DNA of 5,450 nt from Syntrophaceae bacterium (GTDB taxonomy: Bacteria > Desulfobacterota > Syntrophia > Syntrophales > UBA2185): positions 1,398 to 6,847 of the forward strand of contig JAFNGM010000132.1 in the NCBI GenBank assembly GCA_017885225.1, written 5' to 3'. Positions 1 to 5,450 of this stretch are shown here, in pieces. The translations under genes and the position numbers were made by a program. The notes under the pieces were generated by a model that saw only the letters and a list, made by a program, of their open reading frames with translations, was not told where the DNA came from and searched no databases. Within the stretch, counting starts at the first letter, position 1; every line of letters begins with the position of its first letter.

Positions 1-447
1 GGGATAAAGGATCAGGCGTTCAAACGGGCAGCAACGATCGAAACGGAGCTTCGCAAGTATAAAAGAAGGATTCGAAAATCTCCACCCCCCTATTTGAACA
101 AAAAGGCGCTTTTCATCATTCAACCGGAGCCATTGATTGTGGCAGGACCCGAAACTGTCATTGATGATGCACTGAAACTCCTGGGATTGCACAATATTGC
201 TTCCGATACGGATGCGCGATACCCTAAATATTCTCTTGAGGAAGTAATCCGAAGATCCCCTGATGTACTATTCATCGGCATAGGTCCCATGACGAAGGAA
301 AGCTCCAGGAACCTCCTGAAAAGACTGGAAAATCTCGATGCCGTCCGTAAGGGACATATCTATTATACCAGCGAAGCGCTGTACAGGCTGACGCCAAAAG
401 TTATTTCCGGCATTGAGGAGATCGCAGGCTCTCTTCGTGAGTATTGA
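1..447 (+). CDS. btuF: Periplasmic cobalamin-binding protein BtuF, C-terminal part (5' end outside window)
   Basis: The reading frame is open from the first base to a TGA at 445-447, giving 148 residues with no start codon in view. A TTG at 94 is in frame but lies inside the conserved domain, so it is not the real start. The fragment carries the hallmarks of the C-terminal lobe of BtuF-type (class III) ABC solute-binding proteins. These are PEPLIVAGPETVIDDALKL near fragment residues 42-60, then LGLHNIASD, a YPKYSLEEV stretch near 74-82, and SPDVLFIGIG near 86-95. E. coli BtuF is about 266 residues, so a little under half is missing upstream. The protein would bind cobalamin in the periplasm and deliver it to BtuCD. 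The btuC and btuD genes and two B12 riboswitches next door support cobalamin over a siderophore as ligand. It has no terminator directly after it, so read-through into the riboswitch region is possible. Confidence 0.9.
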   Translation, partial: GIKDQAFKRAATIETELRKYKRRIRKSPPPYLNKKALFIIQPEPLIVAGPETVIDDALKLLGLHNIASDTDARYPKYSLEEVIRRSPDVLFIGIGPMTKESSRNLLKRLENLDAVRKGHIYYTSEALYRLTPKVISGIEEIAGSLREY

Positions 448-462
448 GCCCTATCTTTGACC

Positions 463-491
463 TTGACAAACATCTTTCCCTCTGCTAAACA
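463..491 (+). promoter_or_regulatory. Sigma70-like promoter for the riboswitch-btuCD transcript
   Basis: A perfect -35 TTGACA (463-468) is followed by a 17-base spacer and a -10-like TAAACA (486-491). A TG at 483-484 sits in the extended -10 position. Transcription would start near 497-499, just before the first cobalamin riboswitch. This would let btuCD be transcribed independently of btuF. The -10 matches consensus at only three of six bases, so the call rests mainly on the -35, the spacing and the location. Confidence 0.5.
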
Positions 492-514
492 CTTCGGATA
501 TCAATAGAAAAACC

Positions 515-665
515 ATTATTGATGGATATGAGGAAGAGGGGTGAAAAGCCCCCGCTGCCCCGCAGCCGTGAAGGGAACGAAAACCCAATGTGCCACTGTC
601 ATACTTTCATATGACGGGAAGGCGGGTGAGTAGGCAGCCTGAAGCCGGAAAACCGATCCATCAAG
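515..665 (+). ncRNA. Cobalamin riboswitch 1 (upstream of btuC)
   Basis: Several conserved blocks of the cobalamin aptamer occur in the right order. A P5-like hairpin pairs GGGG (538-541) with CCCC (549-552). It runs into the core GCTGCCCCGCA (554-564). GCCACTG follows at 592-598, then a hairpin GTCATA (598-603)/TATGAC (610-615), then GGGAAGGC (616-623). An enclosing stem pairs ACCC (583-586) with GGGT (624-627). A B12-box variant AAGCCGGAAAACC lies at 642-654. GATGGAT (521-527) pairs perfectly with ATCCATC (656-662) and closes the aptamer. After the core the sequence reads GCAGCCGTG where the usual form is GCAACTGT, so it departs somewhat from consensus. By family knowledge, cobalamin binding would reduce btuCD expression. 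No stem followed by a T-run lies before btuC, so translational control is favoured. Confidence 0.92.
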
Positions 666-670
666 GATAT

Positions 671-686
671 CCTCGCGGGAGGGGTA
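671..686 (+). promoter_or_regulatory. btuC ribosome-binding site with possible sequestering hairpin
   Basis: GGGAGGGG (677-684) is a strong SD sequence just before the ATG at 687 and supports that start. CCTC (671-674) can pair with GAGG (679-682) around a GCGG loop, hiding part of the SD. The same CCTC region belongs to GATATCC (666-672), which is the perfect complement of GGATATC (496-502) at the 5' end of the leader. The leader can therefore form either an outer closing helix or the SD hairpin, as a riboswitch expression platform would. The stem is only 4 bp and the switching is inferred. Confidence 0.45.
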
Positions 687-1781
687 ATGCTCAAGTACTT
701 TTTCCTACCATTTTTCATACTTTCCTCTATTTACGTCCTTGCGATCACCAGCGACATGGCTGATAAGATTGTCACATTCTCCCGTGTCATGCGGGTGAGC
801 CTCTGTCTTCTTACCGTTTTTATTGTCATTTCAATAGTGTCCTTGCTCGTCGGATCCAGCCAGGTGGGTATGGGATCTCTTTTTAAGGCCCTGTTGGCAA
901 TGATGAAGGGTGAAGACCTCAGTCTTTTCACGACGGAAAAGACGATCCTTTTCTCCATCCGTCTGCCGAGGATTATCTTTGCCGGTATCGTCGGCGCGTC
1001 CCTCTCGGCAGCCGGCGTCGTATTTCAGGGACTTCTCCGCAACCCCCTTGCAGATCCATACATCCTGGGGATATCCGGCGGGTCAGCGGTCGGAGCGATT
1101 GTTGCCATAATGACGGGAATAAGCCTCATTCCTTTTGGCGTTCCCGGGCTCGCTGTTTCAGGGGCGCTTATCACCATCGTTCTGGTGTACGGCATTGCCA
1201 GAACAAAGAAAGAACTTCACTCCACGACCCTTCTCCTGGCAGGCGTCATCGTCAACGCCTTTTTTTCTGCGGTTATTATGCTTTTGATTTCCACAACAAA
1301 TAATCAAGAACTGCGGAGCGCCATATTCTGGTTAATGGGAGACTTAAGTCTCGCCGAATGGAACGAGATTATGCTGACGGGCTCGTTTTTAGTGATCGGG
1401 TTCATGATTATGTATAGCTATTCGAGACATCTTAATCTCATCGTCACCGGCGAAGAGACGGCCATGCAGCTTGGGGTAAATGTTGAACGCACAAAAAAAA
1501 TACTCCTTCTCGCGGCGTCACTCGTCACGGGGGTAGCTGTATCGGTGAGCGGCACCATCGGGTTTGTCGGCCTGATTATTCCGCACATGATGAGGATGCT
1601 GCTGGGTTCGGATCACAGACTTCTCCTCCCTTCTTCCGCGCTTTTCGGCGGCTCTTTTCTTATTGTTGCCGACACCCTCGCCAGAACGATCACCGCCCCT
1701 GCCGAGCTGCCTGTCGGTGTTATTACTGCAATGTGCGGGGCTCCTTATTTTGTTTTCCTCTTACGCAGGAGGACAGTCTGA
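687..1781 (+). CDS. btuC: Cobalamin ABC transporter permease BtuC (FecCD family)
   Basis: This 364-residue polytopic inner-membrane protein forms the translocation channel, normally as a dimer, with BtuD below and BtuF docking outside. It is hydrophobic almost throughout. FecCD-family landmarks appear in order: IRLPR (91-95), the NPLADPYILGISGG block (119-132), the cytoplasmic coupling segment with EETAMQLGV (256-264), FVGLIIPHMMR (293-303), and a C-terminal block with ADTLART and ELPVGVITAMCGAPYF (328-354). It is slightly longer than the usual ~330-350 residues because of a hydrophobic N-terminal stretch (residues 1-22). An in-frame ATG at 756 would remove that stretch but has no SD, whereas the ATG at 687 follows GGGAGGGG. 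It sits directly behind riboswitch 1 and 3 nt before btuD, so the two are almost certainly one operon. A siderophore or heme permease of the same family is the alternative, made unlikely by the riboswitches. Confidence 0.94.
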   Translation: MLKYFFLPFFILSSIYVLAITSDMADKIVTFSRVMRVSLCLLTVFIVISIVSLLVGSSQVGMGSLFKALLAMMKGEDLSLFTTEKTILFSIRLPRIIFAGIVGASLSAAGVVFQGLLRNPLADPYILGISGGSAVGAIVAIMTGISLIPFGVPGLAVSGALITIVLVYGIARTKKELHSTTLLLAGVIVNAFFSAVIMLLISTTNNQELRSAIFWLMGDLSLAEWNEIMLTGSFLVIGFMIMYSYSRHLNLIVTGEETAMQLGVNVERTKKILLLAASLVTGVAVSVSGTIGFVGLIIPHMMRMLLGSDHRLLLPSSALFGGSFLIVADTLARTITAPAELPVGVITAMCGAPYFVFLLRRRTV

Positions 1782-1784
1782 GTT

Positions 1785-2615
1785 ATGTCCATAATCAAAC
1801 TTGAACGGATCGGCTTCACGTATAACGGCGGCTGGGTTCTCAAAAACGTTTCTTTTGAAGTAGCAAGGGGCGAGTTTATGGGCATACTCGGTCCCAACGG
1901 CTCAGGCAAAACGACCCTCTTGAACGTGATCGATGGCATCCTTATACCTCAGGAAGGGGAGATTTGGGTAAACGGCACATCCTGCAGGAAGCTCAAAAGG
2001 GGAGATCTTGCGAAGAGCATTGCCGTAGTTCCCCAGGAATCACTGATGATCTTTCCCTTCACGGTGCAGGAAATCGTGCTGATGGGACGAGCGCCGCATT
2101 TAGGGACATGGAGGTTTGAGGGAGAAACGGACTTCAGGATCGCTCATCAGGCCATGGAGATGACGGACACCCTTTCTTTGATGAACCGGAGCATGAATGC
2201 CTTGAGCGCGGGTGAGCGCCAGAGGGTCCTCATTGCACGGGCCCTGGCCCAGCAGCCGCAGATCATGCTTCTTGATGAACCTACGGCCTTTTTGGATATC
2301 AGGCATCAAGTAGAATTTTTCGATTTAATAAAAGCGCTGAACAAAAGCCAGGCACTCACCGTAATCGGCGTCACCCACGATATCAATTTGGCATCGCTGT
2401 ACTGTGACAGGATTATCCTGCTCCGTAACGGCAACGTCCATAGCATAGGGAGGCCCGAGGAGGTGATTGCAGAAGCAAATATAAAGGAAGTTTACGAAAC
2501 AGAGGTAACCGTAGATAGGAATCCGTTGACCGGTCAGCCACGGGTCACGCTCTTGAGTTCATATCCGTCGGAGGGAGGAAACCGGTTTAATTCCGGTGCT
2601 GCCCCGCAACTGTAA
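1785..2615 (+). CDS. btuD: Cobalamin ABC transporter ATP-binding protein BtuD
   Basis: This cytoplasmic ATPase powers cobalamin import through BtuC. All nucleotide-binding motifs are present in its 276 residues: Walker A GPNGSGKT (36-43), Q-loop Q84 in VVPQE, signature LSAGERQRV (140-148), Walker B IMLLDEP with catalytic E165 (160-166), and switch H198 in THD. The signature reads LSAGE rather than LSGGQ, a variant familiar in this importer subfamily. An AGGAGG (1767-1772) inside the end of btuC is 12 nt before the ATG, a slightly long spacing. The family's usual end corresponds to DRNPLTGQPRVTLL, about residues 244-257. The remaining 19 residues, from SSYPSEGG to APQL, and the TAA are encoded by the aptamer of the second riboswitch. 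That tail is probably a by-product of the overlap, with no family function of its own. Confidence 0.95.
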   Translation: MSIIKLERIGFTYNGGWVLKNVSFEVARGEFMGILGPNGSGKTTLLNVIDGILIPQEGEIWVNGTSCRKLKRGDLAKSIAVVPQESLMIFPFTVQEIVLMGRAPHLGTWRFEGETDFRIAHQAMEMTDTLSLMNRSMNALSAGERQRVLIARALAQQPQIMLLDEPTAFLDIRHQVEFFDLIKALNKSQALTVIGVTHDINLASLYCDRIILLRNGNVHSIGRPEEVIAEANIKEVYETEVTVDRNPLTGQPRVTLLSSYPSEGGNRFNSGAAPQL

Positions 2616-2720
2616 GCGGAACGAAATCCACACGATGCCACGGGTTTTCCCTCCCAGGAAGATCGGGAAGGCGTGGATGGTAGGTACAAAGTACAAGCCG
2701 CAAGCCAGGACACTCATCTG
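2550..2720 (+). ncRNA. Cobalamin riboswitch 2 (upstream of the btuB-like receptor, overlapping the end of btuD)
   Basis: This copy is close to consensus. ACCGG (2581-2585) pairs with CCGGT (2593-2597) around TTTAATT as P5. The core GCTGCCCCGCAACTGTAAGC follows (2598-2617). ATCCAC (2626-2631) pairs with GTGGAT (2673-2678), enclosing GCCACGGG (2637-2644) and GGGAAGGC (2665-2672). The B12 box reads AAGCCAGGACACTCATC (2702-2718). TGAGT (2554-2558) pairs with ACTCA (2712-2716), which sets the outer limits. The first ~60 nt are btuD codons, and the btuD stop is the TAA within the conserved core. The element should sense cobalamin and repress the receptor. No stem with a T-run was seen before the receptor start. 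I found no convincing promoter of its own, so it may be transcribed only by read-through from btuCD. Confidence 0.95.
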
Positions 2721-2733
2721 ATGGAACAAATAA

Positions 2734-2757
2734 CTTTATTCCCGAGGGGGAAAGGAG
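2734..2757 (+). promoter_or_regulatory. btuB ribosome-binding site and candidate expression-platform hairpin
   Basis: AAAGGAG (2751-2757) is a near-perfect SD 8 nt before the ATG at 2766 and fixes the receptor start. Just upstream, TTCCC (2739-2743) can pair with GGGAA (2748-2752) around a GAGG loop. Adding TTT (2735-2737) against AGG (2753-2755) past a bulge would cover part of the SD. This is a plausible way for riboswitch 2 to control translation, but the stem is short and includes G-U pairs. Confidence 0.4.
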
Positions 2758-2765
2758 AAAATCAC

Positions 2766-4853
2766 ATGAATACAGTTTTTCAATGCATCGTCATTCTTGC
2801 GGTAGTGGTGTCAATTTTTATTTCCGGCGGTCTTTCGCTCGCGGCGCCTCAGGAAAAAGCAATCGTCATGGACGAGGTGGTCGTCACGGCGACACGGGAT
2901 ACGGAAGAAATTCGCAAGGTTCCCGCAAACGTTTCCGTCATTACAGCCGAACAGATTGAAAAATCAGGCGCAACGACAATCCCGGAGGTCCTGGAGAAAC
3001 TGGAGAGTATCCAGTTCCGCTCCTATAGCGGCAACTCCTCCCAGGTGGGTATTGATATGCGCGGCTTCGGAGGCGATAATCCTTTTGGCAAGACCCTGAT
3101 CATGCTCGACGGAAGGCGACTGAACAGGCCCGACATGTCTTCCATCAACTGGCTGCAGGTTCCCCTGAATAATGTTGAGAGAATTGAGGTTGTCCGTGGC
3201 GCGAGCAGTGTTCTCTATGGTGACGCAGCGATTGGCGGCGTCATCAACATCATCACAAAGAAAGGCGAAGGCCCGCCAAAATTCAACGCGTCTGTAATCG
3301 CGGGAAGCTATGGCCTTCATGATGAACGGGTAGGGGTAAGCGGCTCTACCGACAAATTGACCTACGCGCTCAATGGAGAAAACAACTACAACTCGGGCTA
3401 CCGGGACCGATCAAAATTCTCATCCAAAGGGGGAGGTTTTGATGTTGGATATAACGCAAGTGAGGTCTTCAGTGCATCTTTAGGCCTCTCGTTTAACAAA
3501 ACAGACTATCAGATGCCTGGCGCCCTTACGAAAGCGCAGATGGAACAGAACAGGAAACAGTACCAGCCGGCAACGCCTGCAAATTGGGCCAATGCCGCTC
3601 CCGATGATGATGGAGAGGATAAATATACAAACATCAACCTGGGCATAAAAGCGAATATGGGATCTGTTGGGGACATAACTGTCAATTTTCTCTATGGCAA
3701 CAAGGATCTTCAGACCAACATGGCATCATGGACGTGGAACAAATACTCAAATACCAATACTGACACGTACGGCATTACACCAAAATATGTTCTGACAAAG
3801 GATATCTTCGGCTTTAAGAATAAAGTGGTTCTCGGCCTTGATTATTATCGCGAGCCTTACAAGAAGGATTTTTTCAGCGACCGCCAGAGAACCATAAAAA
3901 CGAGCTGGGCAGATTTAACGAAGGAGAGCATTGCATACTATATACGGGATGAATTCAGCATTTTGAATAACGTGATTCTGCATGCCGGATATCGCTCCGA
4001 ATGGGCATCTATCGAAGGGTCCAGTACGGATATAGTGACACCTGCCAATAACTTCTCGAATCAGGAAAAGAAATATCAGGCAGAGGCGTATGAAGCAGGG
4101 CTGACCTGGCTTATCGGGAAGCAATCGAAAATATTTGTGAAATATTCAACTATTTACCGTATTCCCTTTCTGGATGAAATCGCGTCGTTCAATGGTTTTG
4201 GCGGCGCATTATTTTTAAAGACCCTTGAGATGGAAGAAGGAACCAGCAAGGAAATAGGGACAGAGTTTTATCCGCTCGCAAATTTAAAAGTGGGAGTAAC
4301 CTTATTCAGAATTGATATGGATGAGGAAATTCAGTATGTCTATGTGACCCCATGGTCCGGGTCTAATCAAAACGTTGGCGAGACACGCCATGATGGCGTG
4401 GAAATATCACTCTCCTACCTTTGGGAAAAGCGAGCCAGGTTCTATGGTAATTTCACCTACCACAAGGCCACCTTTGAGACTGGCCCCAATGATGGCAAGG
4501 AGATGCCTCTGGTACCCAAACGGGCGGTGAATGGCGGCATCGAGATATATCTTCCCTATAACCTGATGCTGCGGCCGGAAGTGAGGTATGTGAGCGACGC
4601 CTATCTTTCCGGTGACAACGATAACAACACGGAGAAGCTGGAATCTCGCACCATTTACAATCTCTATCTTTTTTATAAGCCGACATTTGGAAAATTTTCC
4701 ATGACGGCATTCTTCGGTGTGGAGAATCTGACCGATGTAAAATATTCGTCATTTGGCTCGTATAATGTCCCGGCGTGGGGACCGGGAGCTCCCAGTACCT
4801 ACTACCCCATGCCCGGAAGAACATTCAAAGCGGGTGTCGCCTTTGAGTTTTAG
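2766..4853 (+). CDS. btuB: TonB-dependent outer-membrane cobalamin receptor, BtuB-like
   Basis: This outer-membrane receptor would bind cobalamin at the surface and import it with energy from TonB/ExbBD. The 695 residues begin with a Sec signal peptide: a hydrophobic core at about residues 5-21 and likely cleavage after SLA, near 26. A TonB-box-like MDEVVVTA follows at 35-42. The plug domain spans about 45-166, with VPANVSVIT, LIMLDGRRLN and VERIEVVRGASSVLYGDAAI (137-156) leading into GGVINIITKK. The rest is an alternating, aromatic-rich beta-barrel ending in GVAFEF with the typical terminal Phe. The ATG at 2766 is chosen for its SD and signal peptide. The frame is open back to a GTG at 2673, but that lies in riboswitch 2 and would put 31 extra residues before the signal peptide. 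E. coli BtuB is about 614 residues, so this one is longer. The ligand is inferred from the riboswitch and btuCD; sequence alone would also fit another chelate. Confidence 0.92.
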   Translation: MNTVFQCIVILAVVVSIFISGGLSLAAPQEKAIVMDEVVVTATRDTEEIRKVPANVSVITAEQIEKSGATTIPEVLEKLESIQFRSYSGNSSQVGIDMRGFGGDNPFGKTLIMLDGRRLNRPDMSSINWLQVPLNNVERIEVVRGASSVLYGDAAIGGVINIITKKGEGPPKFNASVIAGSYGLHDERVGVSGSTDKLTYALNGENNYNSGYRDRSKFSSKGGGFDVGYNASEVFSASLGLSFNKTDYQMPGALTKAQMEQNRKQYQPATPANWANAAPDDDGEDKYTNINLGIKANMGSVGDITVNFLYGNKDLQTNMASWTWNKYSNTNTDTYGITPKYVLTKDIFGFKNKVVLGLDYYREPYKKDFFSDRQRTIKTSWADLTKESIAYYIRDEFSILNNVILHAGYRSEWASIEGSSTDIVTPANNFSNQEKKYQAEAYEAGLTWLIGKQSKIFVKYSTIYRIPFLDEIASFNGFGGALFLKTLEMEEGTSKEIGTEFYPLANLKVGVTLFRIDMDEEIQYVYVTPWSGSNQNVGETRHDGVEISLSYLWEKRARFYGNFTYHKATFETGPNDGKEMPLVPKRAVNGGIEIYLPYNLMLRPEVRYVSDAYLSGDNDNNTEKLESRTIYNLYLFYKPTFGKFSMTAFFGVENLTDVKYSSFGSYNVPAWGPGAPSTYYPMPGRTFKAGVAFEF

Positions 4854-4858
4854 CCAGT

Positions 4859-4892
4859 CTGCCTGAGATGCCGATCAACCGGATGGCGGCAG
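4859..4892 (+). other. Imperfect hairpin after the receptor gene
   Basis: CTGCC (4859-4863) pairs with GGCAG (4888-4892), and inside it GCC-g-ATC (4870-4876) pairs with GATGGC (4882-4887) around AACCG. A 6-nt bulge lies on the 5' side. It starts 5 nt after the btuB stop, where a terminator or 3'-end stabiliser would sit. No T-run follows, so it is not a standard intrinsic terminator. Confidence 0.35.
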
Positions 4893-4951
4893 AGGAAGGC
4901 TAAATATTAAGCGCCTGGTAACGATAAGTAAGAATTTGGAGAATATTTTCT

Positions 4952-5107
4952 ATGACGGCAGACAAAGCATCAATTAGAGGAATCGTGTACGCGGCGCTTT
5001 TATCATTATTCCCGCGGGGTGAACGCACCTCCGGTATGGAATTAAAGCCGACCTCTTCCGATCATTTTGCGCTTTCAGAATCGGTCTTTTTATCGTCATT
5101 TTTATAG
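4952..5107 (+). pseudogene. 51-codon ORF, possible remnant of bioY (biotin transporter substrate-binding subunit)
   Basis: An ATG at 4952 follows GGAGA (4938-4942) at good spacing and opens a 51-codon frame ending at TAG 5105-5107. Its start, TADKASIRGIVYAAL, resembles the N-terminus of BioY biotin-uptake proteins from memory. From 4993 another frame reads GAFIIIPAG before a TGA at 5020, which resembles the next conserved BioY segment (GAFISIPIG-like). The two pieces overlap on GGCGCTTTT (4993-5001), which would suit both the AALF and GAF codons. A deletion between two such direct repeats in an ancestral gene would give this arrangement. Beyond that, no BioY-like sequence is visible, so most of the gene would be gone. 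The alternative is a small unrelated peptide or chance. The region also contains an imperfect hairpin: ATTCC (5008-5012)/GGAAT (5038-5042) with GGTG (5018-5021)/CACC (5026-5029) inside. Confidence 0.33.
5058..5093 (+). terminator. Weak terminator-like element
   Basis: CCGAT (5058-5062) pairs with ATCGG (5080-5084) around a 17-nt loop. TCTTTTTAT follows directly and a second T-run (5099-5103) lies a little further on. The T-tract and position before the next gene suit an intrinsic terminator, but the stem is short and the loop large. Confidence 0.28.
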
Positions 5108-5140
5108 CTTTAAATTATTATTTCAGCTAAGTTGCTCTTC

Positions 5141-5450
5141 ATGGATACAAAATGGTTTTTGGTAGATACATCTCATAAATTACTGCGCGCTGTTGATAAT
5201 ATCGAAAAATCCTCCGTCTTGAGTATCGATACGGAATACGATTCTTTCCGCTATTTTAAAGAAAAACTCTGCCTCATCCAAATTCACGCTAATGCAACGA
5301 CCTATATTTTTGACCCTTTGAATAATCTTGATTTATCTTTTTTAGGTAAATATTTTGGCAACCGGCAAATTATGAAAGTCCTTCATGCCGCGGATAACGA
5401 TATCCGTCTTCTCAAAAGAGATTATAAATTTGATTTCAAAAATATTTTTG
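5141..5450 (+). CDS. Ribonuclease D-like 3'-5' exonuclease, N-terminal part (3' end outside window)
   Basis: The frame starts at ATG 5141 and stays open to the window end, giving 103 codons. Two motifs of the DEDD exonuclease superfamily are visible. Exo I is SIDTEYDSF (residues 28-36) with metal-binding D30 and E32, followed by the RNase D-like KLCLIQI (42-48). The beginning of Exo II is VLHAADNDIRLLKRDY (80-95), where the D of NDIRLL is the expected catalytic Asp. Family members trim RNA 3' ends, for example in tRNA maturation; the later motifs and any HRDC domain would lie beyond the window. The upstream sequence has no good SD. A TTG at 5132 is the only other in-frame start after the stop at 5111, so ATG is preferred. 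By eye the codons are more A+T-rich than in the transport genes. It does not appear to be part of the B12 operon. A related DEDD exonuclease is the alternative to true RNase D (rnd). Confidence 0.85.
   Translation, partial: MDTKWFLVDTSHKLLRAVDNIEKSSVLSIDTEYDSFRYFKEKLCLIQIHANATTYIFDPLNNLDLSFLGKYFGNRQIMKVLHAADNDIRLLKRDYKFDFKNIF

Noticed and set aside
94..447. A short gene starting at TTG 94
   Set aside because: The frame is open to the window edge and the protein is clearly the C-terminal lobe of BtuF, so the TTG is internal.
697..704. CTTTTTC in early btuC as kissing-loop partner of the riboswitch 1 P5 loop (TGAAAAG)
   Set aside because: Complementarity is short, the flanking stem is only GTA/TAC, and T-rich codons for Phe make it expected by chance.
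2480..2485. TATAAA as a -10 box inside btuD
   Set aside because: The sequence 17 bases upstream (GAGGAG) does not resemble a -35, and the site is coding.
2526..2554. TTGACC near 2526 as a -35 box for riboswitch 2
   Set aside because: No acceptable -10 occurs at 16-18 bases downstream (CGCTCT, GCTCTT or CTCTTG).
2964..3320. Antisense frame of 118 codons opposite the receptor plug
   Set aside because: It has no recognisable protein motifs and lies wholly opposite a well-supported gene. The same applies to the other minus-strand frames at 731-958, 1745-1939, 2100-2309, 3915-4124 and 4453-4824, and to the +strand frame at 910-1110 inside btuC.
5102..5107. TTATAG as a -10 promoter element for the RNase D-like gene
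   Set aside because: No -35 at proper spacing; the region is simply A+T-rich.

Overview
The window holds a vitamin B12 (cobalamin) uptake locus from a Gram-negative bacterium. An outer-membrane TonB-dependent receptor with a signal peptide and a C-terminal Phe requires an outer membrane. The gene style resembles anaerobic deltaproteobacteria (Desulfobacterota); that placement is an impression from protein style, not something the sequence proves.

Layout, all on the + strand. Positions 1-447 are the C-terminal part of a periplasmic B12-binding protein (btuF). Positions 448-686 carry a sigma70-like promoter, a first cobalamin riboswitch and a short hairpin over the Shine-Dalgarno (SD) sequence of the next gene. 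Positions 687-1781 encode the inner-membrane permease (btuC), and 1785-2615 the ATPase (btuD), 3 nt downstream. A second cobalamin riboswitch, about 2550-2720, begins inside the end of btuD. It supplies the last ~19 btuD codons and its stop. It leads into a 695-residue TonB-dependent receptor (btuB-like, 2766-4853). Positions 4854-5140 have no intact recognisable gene: they contain a hairpin, a 51-codon ORF that may be a decayed bioY (biotin transporter) start, and a weak terminator-like element. From 5141 to the window end is the N-terminal part of a ribonuclease D-like 3'-5' exonuclease.

Together the genes form a complete import route: the receptor brings cobalamin across the outer membrane using TonB energy, BtuF captures it in the periplasm, and BtuC with BtuD moves it across the inner membrane using ATP. 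Two separate B12-sensing RNA elements, one before btuCD and one before the receptor, should lower expression when B12 is sufficient. Neither has a clear intrinsic terminator before its gene, so control at translation initiation is the more likely mode (inference).

The transport system itself is known biology. The points worth a second look are the overlap of the second aptamer with btuD coding sequence, the non-consensus first aptamer with its competing 5' helices, and the possible bioY remnant. No CRISPR array, tRNA, rRNA or mobile element was seen.
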